Of a DNA stretch of 10,288 bases, positions 1 to 6,501 are shown piece by piece. The notes beneath the pieces were generated by a model. It was not told where the DNA came from. It saw only the letters and a list, made by a program, of their open reading frames with translations, and searched no databases. The stretch is from the NCBI GenBank assembly GCA_038223055.1, contig JBBRHF010000156.1, positions 1 through 10,288 of the forward strand. The letters run 5' to 3'. A program made the position numbers and the translations under genes. This DNA comes from JBBRHF01 sp038223055 (GTDB lineage: Bacteria; Actinomycetota; Actinomycetes; JACCUZ01). Positions within the stretch are counted from its first letter, which is position 1; each line of letters begins with the position of its first letter.

Positions 1-615
1 GCCACCCTCGCCACGGCCTTCGCCGTCGGCAAGACGCTGAAGAAGTCCTGCGTGCTGGTCAAGGACGCCCCCGCCTTCGTGGTAAACCGGATCCTGACCC
101 GCTTCCTCGGCGAGGTCACCCGAGCCGTCGACGAGGGCACCCCCGTCGAGGTTGCCGACCGGGCGCTCGAGTCGCTGGGCCTGCCGATGTCGCCGTTCGT
201 GCTGCTTTCCCTGGTCGGGCCGGGCGTGGCCCTGCACGTCGCGGAGACGATGCACGAGGCCTACCCCGAGCGCTTCTACGTCTCGGACAACCTGCGCCGT
301 CTGGTCACCGCGGGCAAGCAGGGGGTGTACGTGTGGGACGGCGCGAACCCCAGGGTCGACCCGGAGGTGGCCGACCTGCTGCAGCAGGGCAACGAGCCCA
401 GCGACGAGGCCACCGTGCGCGACCGCGCCCTCACGGCCCTGGCGCAGGAGATTCACCTGATGCTCGAGGAGGGCGTCATCGCCGACGTACGCGACGTCGA
501 CCTGGCGATGCTGCTCGGCGCTGGCTGGCCCTTCCACCTGGGCGGCATCACGCCCTACCTCGACCGCAGCGGGGTCGCCGAGCGCGTCAACGGCGCCCGA
601 TTCGCCCACGGTTGA
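1..615 (+). CDS. 3-hydroxyacyl-CoA dehydrogenase / FadB-like beta-oxidation multifunctional enzyme, C-terminal part (5' end outside window)
   Basis: The frame is open from base 1 and ends at TGA 613-615, giving the last 204 residues of a longer protein. The sequence AFVVNRILTRFLGEV, after a run like VLVKDAP, is the typical entry into the C-terminal domain of 3-hydroxyacyl-CoA dehydrogenases. The late motif GAGWPFHLGGITPYLD corresponds to the GxGFPPFxGG motif near the end of FadB-type fusion proteins (enoyl-CoA hydratase plus L-3-hydroxyacyl-CoA dehydrogenase), where this domain occurs twice. The enzyme hydrates enoyl-CoA and oxidises 3-hydroxyacyl-CoA with NAD+ in cytoplasmic fatty-acid beta-oxidation. 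The length of the visible part and its two-lobed look favour the multifunctional FadB type over a short single-domain dehydrogenase, but the hydratase and NAD-binding domains lie outside the window, so this is inferred. A thiolase (fadA) gene would be expected upstream. Family assignment is firm; the exact subtype is less so. Confidence 0.9.
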   Translation, partial: ATLATAFAVGKTLKKSCVLVKDAPAFVVNRILTRFLGEVTRAVDEGTPVEVADRALESLGLPMSPFVLLSLVGPGVALHVAETMHEAYPERFYVSDNLRRLVTAGKQGVYVWDGANPRVDPEVADLLQQGNEPSDEATVRDRALTALAQEIHLMLEEGVIADVRDVDLAMLLGAGWPFHLGGITPYLDRSGVAERVNGARFAHG

Positions 616-716
616 GCCGCGCCCGGGGCTGATTTAGGGTCGCGATAACCATCCGGCACCCCGTGCGCTAACCGTCGGATGATGAAGGTGGTCCCGACAT
701 CGTCGCGTCCCCTTCC

Positions 717-723
717 AGGAGGA
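717..723 (+). promoter_or_regulatory. Ribosome binding site that fixes the start of the SMP-30-like gene
   Basis: AGGAGGA lies six bases before GTG 730-732, an ideal Shine-Dalgarno match and spacing. An in-frame ATG at 679 would add 17 residues rich in Pro and Ser ahead of a well-formed signal peptide and has no comparable site, so GTG 730 is preferred. Confidence 0.85.
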
Positions 724-729
724 TCATCA

Positions 730-1725
730 GTGAACGCTCGACTCCGCATCGGCTTGGCCGCGCTGGCCACAGCCGCCATGACCATCGCACCCGCAGGGCT
801 AGCCCAGGCGCGCTCGTCCGACGATGGGGGCCACGACGGCCACCATGCCCAGCACACCGCGGCCGCCACCGTGTTCACGCTTCCCGGCACCCTGGTGGGC
901 AACCCAGAGGGCGTCGCCTGGGACAAGCGCGGCAAGGCGTTCTACGTCGGCGCCACCGGCGACGGGGCAATCTTCCGCGGCACCCTCGACAGCCCGACGC
1001 TGGTCCCGTTCATCGCCGGCGCCACCGGCAATGCGGCCGTGGGCATGAAGGTCTCCAAGGGCAAGCTGTACGTCGCCGGCGGCGGCACCGGCACCATCTC
1101 CGTCTATGACCTGGCGGCACCCGCCACGGCTCCGGTCGTGTTCAACACGGGCACCGGCGGTTTCGTCAACGACCTCGTCATCACCGAGGACGGCGACCTG
1201 TTCGCCACCGACTCGTTCCGCGCGACCATCTGGCAGGTCACCAAGGCCCAGCTGACGGCCGGCACGGGCACGCCCACGGCGATCAGCCTCGCGCCGGACG
1301 TCGCCGCGGGGGCCGGAGTCTTCCGCCTCAACGGCATCGTGTCCCTCGATGACGGCAAGAAGCTCGTCGTCGTCAACTCCTCCACCGGCCAGCTGTTCCG
1401 GGTCAAGGTCAAGGCCTCGGCGCCGCTCGGGCGCACGGTCACGATGATCGACGCCCCGCTGGTCAAGGGCGGCGACGGCCTGCTGGTCGACCGGGGCCGC
1501 CTGGTGGTCGTGATCGGCAGCCCGGCCAGCCTGACGTTCCTCAAGCTGCGCCACCACGGCCTGCGGGCCAGCGTCGACATGGTGCACACCGACCCGACCC
1601 TGCGCGGTCCCTCCACCGTCGCTCGCGCCAAGAATCTCTACCTCGTCGTGAACGCCGACTTCACCACCAACACCAAGCCGTTCACCGTGTCGGGGCTGCC
1701 CCGCCACGCGCACGACCACGACTGA
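730..1725 (+). CDS. Secreted SMP-30/gluconolactonase-like beta-propeller protein with His-rich termini
   Basis: The 331-residue protein starts with a Sec-type signal peptide (Arg at 4 and 6, hydrophobic stretch about 7-24, likely cleavage after AQA at 27), so it is probably exported. The rest reads as repeated propeller blades of the SMP-30/gluconolactonase/LRE type. Four residues match the divalent-metal site known in SMP-30 by local motif and spacing: Glu60 in NPEGVAWD, Asn147 in FVNDL, Asn201 in RLNGI and Asp249 in GGDGL. Members of the family hydrolyse sugar lactones or other esters, or only bind ligand; the substrate here cannot be told. Unusual are the His/Asp-rich segments at both ends: residues 31-42 just after the signal peptide and the last seven residues (HAHDHD at the end), which could bind metal. 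The gene follows the fadB-like gene by 114 bases and has its own strong RBS. A hairpin at 1799-1837 probably ends its transcript. The fold is fairly sure; an enzymatic role is inferred. Confidence 0.8.
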   Translation: MNARLRIGLAALATAAMTIAPAGLAQARSSDDGGHDGHHAQHTAAATVFTLPGTLVGNPEGVAWDKRGKAFYVGATGDGAIFRGTLDSPTLVPFIAGATGNAAVGMKVSKGKLYVAGGGTGTISVYDLAAPATAPVVFNTGTGGFVNDLVITEDGDLFATDSFRATIWQVTKAQLTAGTGTPTAISLAPDVAAGAGVFRLNGIVSLDDGKKLVVVNSSTGQLFRVKVKASAPLGRTVTMIDAPLVKGGDGLLVDRGRLVVVIGSPASLTFLKLRHHGLRASVDMVHTDPTLRGPSTVARAKNLYLVVNADFTTNTKPFTVSGLPRHAHDHD

Positions 1726-1798
1726 TCCGGCTCGACGCGGGCCTGACCCAAGGTCACCGTAAGGTGGATCCGAGGCACGACCCGCCCGACCGACACGA

Positions 1799-1837
1799 CG
1801 CGAACGCCCGGCTCCCGAAAGGGGCCGGGCGTTCGCG
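1799..1837. terminator. Strong GC-rich hairpin between convergent genes, likely bidirectional terminator
   Basis: A perfect 14-bp inverted repeat, 1799-1812 pairing with 1824-1837 (core CGAACGCCCGGC), is extended by a G-T and two G-C pairs to a five-base loop. It has no T-run after it, which is common for actinobacterial terminators. It lies between the propeller gene ending at 1725 (+) and the gene ending at 1935 (-), so it could stop transcripts from both. A 12-bp palindrome (1837-1848) and a 6-bp stem (1844-1849 with 1853-1858) follow directly and may add to the structure. Confidence 0.75.
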
Positions 1838-1855
1838 CGTCCGGACGCCGGCGGC

Positions 1856-1971
1856 GTCAGCCGGACACCGTGCGCGCGCCGGGACTGCTCGTGGAGTCAG
1901 CCGCGCATCGTACGCGCCGGGGCTGTTCGTGGAGTCAGCCGCGCATCGTACGCGCCGGGGCTGTTTGTGCG
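1856..1971. repeat. Three tandem copies of a 38-40 bp unit spanning a gene's 3' end
   Basis: Copies are at 1856-1895 (40 bp, diverged), 1896-1933 and 1934-1971. The last two have a 38-bp period and are almost identical; each begins GTCAGCCG and continues through GTACGCGCCGGGGCTGTT. The copy at 1934-1971 contains the last codons and the TGA (TCA on the + strand, 1935-1937) of the minus-strand gene at 1935-2801. The other two copies lie beyond its stop, so the gene end has been duplicated outward. The period is not a multiple of three. Confidence 0.85.
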
Positions 1972-2801
1972 GCGGCCCGGTCACGCAGCACGATCTCGGC
2001 GGGGCGCCCGCCGGACGGCGCAAGGGTCACCTCGTCCACGGTGAGCAGCAGCGGCCGGTCGAAGCCGCGCTCCGCGGCGTCGGTCACCGCGGCGGCCGAC
2101 ACGGTAAAGGCCGGGTCGATGTGGCGCAGGTCGAGCCAGCCGCGCCGGCGCATCGGCACCGCCGCAGCCCGCATGCCGGTTGCGTCCGCGAGGCAGAGCC
2201 GACGGCGCAGCACGGTCGAGCCCAGCAGGGTGACGACATCGCAGTCACCGATCGGTCGGAGGTCGGTGGAGTCCGCCAGCCGGTGAGCGGCGACCGTCCC
2301 CACCTGATCGAGGTAGGCCTCCGCCGCAGGCCACCACAGCGTCGGGTCGACGCCGGCCGCGTCGAGGGCGCCCGGCGGGATCACGACCACGGCGTCGGGG
2401 TCGGGGCCGACCCCGACAAAGCCGAACCCGAGATCGAGGGCGCCGCCCAGGACCCGACGGCGCACCCAGCCACCCCCGGGATGGCACCCGTGCCCGACGG
2501 GCAGCCCGATCGGGCGTGCGAGCGCCTGCAACTCTTCGGCGGGGCGCTGGGCCGCGATGCGGCGCCCCGACAGCCACGCGGAGACCCGGGTCCGGCCCAG
2601 ATCTGACTCGGGGTCGGCGCCGACAAGGGCGCGCCGCAGCTCGAGCCAGCTGACCTCGATCGACTCGGTTCCGCGCCCGCCGCGCCCGCCGGACACGCCG
2701 GTGAGCATGATCCCATCGTCGCGCGGAACGAGGTCGATGTCGTCGAGGACCGACACGGCCAGGGCGACGCGGCGAAGGGCAAGCGGATCCACGGACGGCA
2801 C
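1935..2801 (-). CDS. Conserved-looking protein of unknown function, 288 residues
   Basis: I do not recognise a named family, though the sequence resembles uncharacterised actinobacterial proteins I recall only loosely. No signal peptide or membrane segment is visible, so it is probably cytoplasmic. The N-terminal 80 residues contain VLDDIDLVPRDDGIMLTGV and SWLELRRAL. The middle contains GLPVGHGCHPGGGWVRRRVLGGALDLGFGFVG (about 98-129, Gly-rich) and a VVIPPGALDAAGVDPTLWW segment. The C-terminal third has GDCDVVTLLGSTVLRRRL, AVPMRRRGWLDLRHIDPAF and RGFDRPLLLTVDEVTLA. The ordered motifs and codon bias support a real gene. The start is uncertain: GTG 2799-2801 has AGGA too close (one base away), whereas GTG 2790-2792, three codons later, has the same AGGA at ten bases. 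The 3' end lies in the tandem repeat at 1856-1971. The gene lies downstream of dxs on the same strand, 180 bases away and separated by an inverted repeat, so it is probably transcribed on its own. Confidence 0.75.
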   Translation of the reverse strand: MPSVDPLALRRVALAVSVLDDIDLVPRDDGIMLTGVSGGRGGRGTESIEVSWLELRRALVGADPESDLGRTRVSAWLSGRRIAAQRPAEELQALARPIGLPVGHGCHPGGGWVRRRVLGGALDLGFGFVGVGPDPDAVVVIPPGALDAAGVDPTLWWPAAEAYLDQVGTVAAHRLADSTDLRPIGDCDVVTLLGSTVLRRRLCLADATGMRAAAVPMRRRGWLDLRHIDPAFTVSAAAVTDAAERGFDRPLLLTVDEVTLAPSGGRPAEIVLRDRAAAQTAPARTMRG

Positions 2802-2845
2802 GTCCTGACGCTACGCCGATGGGCCGCCTGCGGACAGCCACCAGA

Positions 2846-2858
2846 GGGGTGACACCCC
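2846..2858. promoter_or_regulatory. Short palindrome upstream of the unknown gene, possible operator
   Basis: GGGGTG-A-CACCCC is a perfect 6-bp palindrome with a one-base centre, 45 bases upstream of the GTG at 2801. A weak promoter reading on the minus strand places GTGACC and GAGTAA about 16 bases apart just upstream of it. Position is suggestive only; no known operator consensus is matched. Confidence 0.25.
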
Positions 2859-2899
2859 GTTACTCACGGTCAGACCCCGTCGGTCACCGCGCCGCTCTG

Positions 2900-2956
2900 T
2901 CCATGATCGTGAAACAAGTGTGTGCACCTATCGCTCGAATGTTTCGCGATCATGGA
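2900..2956. repeat. Long inverted repeat after dxs: terminator or REP-like element
   Basis: Left arm TCCATGATCGTGAAAC (2900-2915) pairs with right arm GTTTCGCGATCATGGA (2941-2956) over 16 bp with one G-T pair; the spacer is 25 bases. The arms and spacer are much richer in A/T than the surrounding sequence. It begins 25 bases past the dxs stop, so it could end the dxs transcript. The long loop, ATGATC-type ends and base composition fit a dispersed palindromic element equally well. Confidence 0.7.
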
Positions 2957-2981
2957 AGAGGGCGGTCCGGGTCAGTGGGGG

Positions 2982-4919
2982 TCAGTCGGCCAAGGACTGC
3001 TCGTCGACGGCGCTGTCGAGGCGCGCCATCATCTCGACGATCTCGCGGGAGATGTCCTGAGCGGTAAGGCCGATCTCGGCGAGCACCTCGGCGCGCTTGC
3101 CGTGGTCCAGGAAGCGAAGCGGGATCCCGAAATCGCGCAGCGGGGTCGACACGCCGGCGTCGCGCAGCGCCTGGGCGACGGCGTCGCCGAAGCCTCCGGC
3201 CCGGACGTTGTCCTCGACGGTGACGACGCAGCGGTGGGCGCGGGCCATCTCGATGAGGGTGGTTGGGACCGGCTGGACCCAGCGTGGATCGACGACGGTG
3301 ACTCCGACGCCCTGCCTGGCGCAGCGGTCGGCCACCTCGAGGCACGGGGCGACCATCGACCCGACGGCCACGAGGAGGACAGCTGAGCTGAGGGGGTCAG
3401 CGGAGCTGAGGGGGTCGGCACCGTCGGCCCGGCGCACGACGTCGACACCGCCCACCCGCTCGAGCGCCGGGATGTCGGCGCACACCGCGCCCTTGGGGAA
3501 CCGCACCACGGTCGGCGCGTCCTGCACCTCGACCGCCTCCCGCAGCGCCTCGCGCAGCGTCGCTGCGTCGCGCGGGGCCGCGAGGCGCAACCCCGGTACG
3601 ACGCGCAGAAACGACATGTCCCACATGCCGTTATGGCTAGGGCCGTCATCGCCGGTGACCCCCGCACGGTCGAGCACGAACGTGACCCCGCAGCGGTGCA
3701 GCGCCACGTCCATGAGCACCTGGTCGAACGCCCGGTTCAGGAACGTCGCGTAGATCGCGACCACCGGGTGCAGCCCGCCGATGGCCAGCCCAGCCGCAGA
3801 CGTAGCCGCGTGCTGCTCGGCGATCCCGACGTCGAACGTGCGCTCGGGGTAGGCAGCGGCAAACCGATCCAGACCGGTTGGGATAAGCATCGCCGCGGTG
3901 ATCGCGACCACATCATCGCGCTCCTGCCCGATCGCCACCATCTCCTCCCCGAACACAGCGGTCCAGGCCCTGCCTGCGGCGGCGAGCGGCTCACCGGTCT
4001 CGGGGTCGAAGACGCCGATGCTGTGGAACTGGTCACCGACGTGGTTCTCGGCCGGGGCGTAGCCGTGGCCCTTGTTGGTGAGGCAGTGCACCAGCACCGG
4101 GCCGGCGTAGGCGCGGGCGCGGCGCAAGGCGTGCTCGACGGCCTCGATGTCGTGGCCGTCCACCGGACCGATGTACTTCAGGCCGAGGTCTTCGAACATC
4201 CCCTGCGGGGCGATGATGTCCTTGATTCCCTTCTTCATGCCGTGCAGGGTTTCGAAGATCGGCCCGCCGATGACCGGGGTGCGACCGAGAACCTGCTTGC
4301 CCCAGTCGAGAAAGCGCTCGTAACCCCGCGTGGTGCGCAACGTGGCGAGATGGTGGGCCAGGCCGCCGATGGTCGGTGCATAGGACCGCTCGTTGTCGTT
4401 GACCACGATCACCAGGCGCCGGTCGCGGTTGGCCGCGATGTTGTTCAACGCCTCCCAGGCCATGCCTCCGGTCAGGGCACCGTCGCCGATGACCGCGACG
4501 ACGTGGCGGTCATCGAGCCCGCGCAGCTGGTACGCCTTGGCGATGCCGTCTGCGTAGGACAGGGACGTCGACGCGTGCGAGTTCTCGATCGTGTCGTGCT
4601 CGGACTCCGACCGGCTCGGGTAGCCCGAAAGCCCGCCCCGCCGCCGCAGGTTGGCGAAGCCAGCGGCTCGACCGGTGACCAGCTTGTGCACGTAGGCCTG
4701 ATGCCCGGTGTCCCACAGGATGCGGTCCCGCGGGGAGTCGAAGACCCGGTGCAACGCCAGGGTGAGCTCGACGGCGCCGAGATTGGGGCCCAGATGTCCA
4801 CCAGTGCGGGACACCTCAGCGATGAGGAACTCGCGGATCTCCTGGGCCAGATCGTGCAGCTGCGGCGGGTCGAGTCGGCGCAGGTCGCGCGGGCCACGGA
4901 TGGTCTCGAGCAGGCCCAA
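2982..4919 (-). CDS. dxs: 1-deoxy-D-xylulose-5-phosphate synthase
   Basis: Dxs condenses pyruvate and glyceraldehyde 3-phosphate to 1-deoxy-D-xylulose 5-phosphate using thiamine diphosphate and Mg2+. It is the first step of the MEP pathway to isoprenoids and also feeds thiamine and pyridoxal synthesis; it is cytoplasmic. The 645-residue product has the family's usual length. Visible motifs: His42 in GGHLGPNLGAVELT; DTGHQAYVHK (70-79); the ThDP motif GDGALTGG (145-152) through NDN (174-176); YIGPVDGHD (249-257); catalytic Glu368 in DVGIAEQHA; then DRAGVTGDDGPSHNG and a C-terminal transketolase-like domain. The sequence NDNERSYAPTIGG resembles the actinobacterial form (usually NDNGRSYAP). The start is TTG 4917-4919, chosen because GGAGGGA lies seven bases before it and the product then begins MGLLETIRGPRDL as in relatives; the frame stays open upstream without homology. 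An 18-bp in-frame duplication adds ADPLSS near residues 500-512. It lies 80 bases downstream of a debranching-like pseudogene. Confidence 0.97.
   Translation of the reverse strand: MGLLETIRGPRDLRRLDPPQLHDLAQEIREFLIAEVSRTGGHLGPNLGAVELTLALHRVFDSPRDRILWDTGHQAYVHKLVTGRAAGFANLRRRGGLSGYPSRSESEHDTIENSHASTSLSYADGIAKAYQLRGLDDRHVVAVIGDGALTGGMAWEALNNIAANRDRRLVIVVNDNERSYAPTIGGLAHHLATLRTTRGYERFLDWGKQVLGRTPVIGGPIFETLHGMKKGIKDIIAPQGMFEDLGLKYIGPVDGHDIEAVEHALRRARAYAGPVLVHCLTNKGHGYAPAENHVGDQFHSIGVFDPETGEPLAAAGRAWTAVFGEEMVAIGQERDDVVAITAAMLIPTGLDRFAAAYPERTFDVGIAEQHAATSAAGLAIGGLHPVVAIYATFLNRAFDQVLMDVALHRCGVTFVLDRAGVTGDDGPSHNGMWDMSFLRVVPGLRLAAPRDAATLREALREAVEVQDAPTVVRFPKGAVCADIPALERVGGVDVVRRADGADPLSSADPLSSAVLLVAVGSMVAPCLEVADRCARQGVGVTVVDPRWVQPVPTTLIEMARAHRCVVTVEDNVRAGGFGDAVAQALRDAGVSTPLRDFGIPLRFLDHGKRAEVLAEIGLTAQDISREIVEMMARLDSAVDEQSLAD
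3385..3420. repeat. 18-bp in-frame tandem duplication inside dxs
   Basis: GAGCTGAGGGGGTC at 3385-3398 recurs at 3403-3416, period 18, with a single difference in the following bases. On the coding strand this encodes ADPLSS twice in a row, at about residues 500-512. The site is the linker after VDVVRRADG and before the strand SAVLLVAVGS of the C-terminal domain, where length change is likely tolerated. The enzyme frame is kept. Confidence 0.8.
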
Positions 4920-4926
4920 CGCTTGC

Positions 4927-4933
4927 TCCCTCC
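4927..4933 (-). promoter_or_regulatory. Ribosome binding site that fixes the dxs TTG start
   Basis: On the minus strand GGAGGGA precedes the TTG at 4917-4919 by seven bases. This decides the start against longer readings of the same open frame. In the 80-base gap before it, TAGACT around 4989-4994 (minus strand) is a possible -10 hexamer, with no clear -35. Confidence 0.75.
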
Positions 4934-4999
4934 GTCTCCGATCGTGGCGTGGCGCGGCGCGACTCACCGACACGCACCGTCCCGGGGAGTCTAGTTGCC

Positions 5000-6471
5000 C
5001 TACCGGGGCGCCCCGACGTCGGTGACGACCAGCGTGTCCGGTGCCTGCAGGACGACGACGCGACCCCGCTCGGCGCGCAGCGACAGTGACTCCCCCCCAA
5101 GGCGAAGGCCGAGGACCTCCAGGCCGCCTGGCTCGGGCCGGCCCCGCGGCGGTCCCCCGTTTAGCTGCCCCACCTGCAACCGGCCGGCGGGGGCGTCCGG
5201 GCGCAGCCCGAGGATCGCCGTGACCAGTGCCATCGCCGAGGCGGCCGACCACGCCTGCGGGCGGCAGGCCGCCGGGTAGGGCAGCGCGCGGCCGCGTTGT
5301 GCCCGCGAGTCCCCGCCATAGAGCTCGGGCAGCCGGTACTCGAAGCTCGGCGCCGCGGCGAGCAGCCCGTCGATCAGCGCCCTGGCCGCCGCCCCGTGAC
5401 CGGTCCGAGCCAGCCCGAGTACGGCGATGGCGGTGTCGTGCGCCCACACGCTGCCCCCGTGATAGCGCAGCGGACCAAAGCCTGCCGACGAGGCGGAGAG
5501 GGTGCGCAGACCAAATCCGGAGTCGAGGTCGGGCGAGCCGAGACGGTCGGCCACCGTCGCCGACTCATCGTCGTCGAGCAGGCCGGTGCCGAGCAGGTGG
5601 CCGATGTTCGAGGTCAACGAATCGACCCGGCGCTTGTCGCGGTCCAGGCCGCGGGGTAGGCGCCGACTGCGTCCTCGACCCAGAACGAGCCGCGAAACCG
5701 GGTACGCAGGGCTTGCGCCCACTCGCGCAGCCGGTCCGACCCAGGCCGGCCGAACGCGTCGAGCAGGTCGGCGCCGGAGACTGCCGCCTCGTAGGCGTAG
5801 CCCTGCACCTCGCACAGCGCGATGGGCGGGTCGGCCAGCCGGCCGTCGGCCCACTGGATCGAGTCGCCGGAGTCCTTCCACCCTTGGTTGGCGAGGCCGT
5901 GGCCCGAGTGGTCGACGTACTCCAAGAAGCCGTCGCCGTCGGCGTCCGCGTCGGTGACCAGCCAAGACAGGGCCCGCTCGAGGTCGGGCAGCAGCGCCTC
6001 GACCTGCCCGGGCGCGAGGCCCCAGCGCCAGGCGTCGGCCAGCAGGCAGACCCACAGCGGGGTGGCGTCCACGGTGCCGAAGTAGACGGGCGGCAGCTGC
6101 AGGGCCGGCCCGAGGTCGAGCTGCGCCCGACGTACCTCGTGCAGGATCTTTCCCGGCTGCTCCTCGGTGTCCGGCACGGCGACCCGCCCCTGTCGGCGCG
6201 CCAGGGTGCGCAGGGTGCCGCCGGCGAGGTCGGTGCCCAGCGGCAGCAGCATCCGCGCGGCCCAGATCGAGTCGCGGCCGAACAGAGTCAGGAACCACGG
6301 GCTGCCCGCCGCGAGGAAGCAGTCGCGTGGGTCGACAGGGTCCCGCTCACCGACGCCCTCAAGGGCTAGCGCCCCACGGCTAACGCCCCACCAAAGCTGA
6401 TGCCCTCGTGATCGCCCGGGGGCCGCGCCACCGCGACGGCCCGCCCGGGCGCCCCCTCTCGCCTGGCTCAT
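5000..6471 (-). pseudogene. Glycogen debranching / amylo-alpha-1,6-glucosidase-like protein, 5'-truncated and frameshifted
   Basis: Two minus-strand frames together give the C-terminal (alpha/alpha)6-barrel of the amylo-alpha-1,6-glucosidase / MGH1-like glycosidase family, which hydrolyses alpha-1,6 branches or related alpha-glucosides. The first frame (open from ATG 6471 to TGA 5614) has AAGSPWFLTLFGRDSIWAAR, GKILHEVRRAQLDLG, YFGTVDATPLWVCLLADA, DGDGFLEYVDHSGHGLANQG-WKD and PPIALCEVQGYAYEAAV. At AYPAA it loses homology, and the next frame continues with LDRDKRRVDSLTSNIGHLL, YHGGSVWAHDTAIAVLGLA, RLPELYGGDS and YPAACRPQAWSAAS, ending at TAG 5000-5002. Adding one G on the + strand at 5647-5648 (GCGGCC[C]TGGAC on the coding strand) joins them. 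Homology starts only near residue 32 (about 6378); the N-terminal beta-sandwich and first helices, some 250 residues in full-length members, are absent, and the space is occupied by the divergent permease operon. The ATG at 6471 precedes Arg/Gly-rich sequence and is probably not a true start. A sequencing error could explain the frameshift but not the truncation. Confidence 0.8.
6364..6391. repeat. 14-bp tandem direct repeat at the edge of the truncated hydrolase gene
   Basis: GGCTAGCGCCCCAC (6364-6377) is followed directly by GGCTAACGCCCCAC (6378-6391), one mismatch. It marks the point where similarity of the minus-strand hydrolase to its family stops. Beyond it, 6413-6420 (CGCCCGGG) and 6444-6451 (CCCGGGCG) form an 8-bp inverted repeat with a 23-base loop. 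The rest of 6392-6491 shows no gene. The repeat could be slippage at a deletion scar or a pair of half-sites for a regulator. Confidence 0.7.
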
Positions 6472-6491
6472 GCCCTCATCCCTGCTGCCCC

Positions 6492-6496
6492 GGAGG
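6492..6496 (+). promoter_or_regulatory. Ribosome binding site of the first permease gene
   Basis: GGAGG lies five bases before GTG 6502-6504. It supports that GTG as start and shows that translation can begin here although no gene precedes the permease on this strand. I see no convincing promoter between 6392 and 6491. Confidence 0.75.
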
Positions 6497-6501
6497 CACC
6501 C

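Noticed and set aside
799..1719. 306-codon minus-strand frame opposite the propeller gene
   Set aside because: Antisense to a gene with signal peptide, RBS and family motifs; no own RBS or similarity.
1856..1971. Repeats considered as a CRISPR array
   Set aside because: The units are directly adjacent without spacers and include a gene end; no cas gene is present.
1764..2606. 280-codon + strand frame across the terminator, repeat and unknown gene
   Set aside because: It runs through a strong hairpin and tandem repeats and is antisense to a more protein-like frame.
2967..2984. GGGTCAGT repeated at the dxs stop
   Set aside because: Only eight bases and two copies; likely chance in G-rich sequence.
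3633..4994. 453-codon open frame on the + strand opposite dxs
   Set aside because: It lies wholly antisense to a clearly homologous dxs and its product is the Arg/Gly/Asp-rich type produced by reading high-GC genes backwards; no family resemblance.
4920..5447. Upstream extension of the dxs frame
   Set aside because: The frame stays open but its product is Arg/Gly-rich with no Dxs similarity and overlaps the hydrolase remnant; the RBS at 4927-4933 sets the start at 4919.
5227..6369. 380-codon + strand frame opposite the hydrolase remnant
   Set aside because: Low-complexity Arg/Pro/Gly product, antisense to sequence with clear glycosidase motifs.
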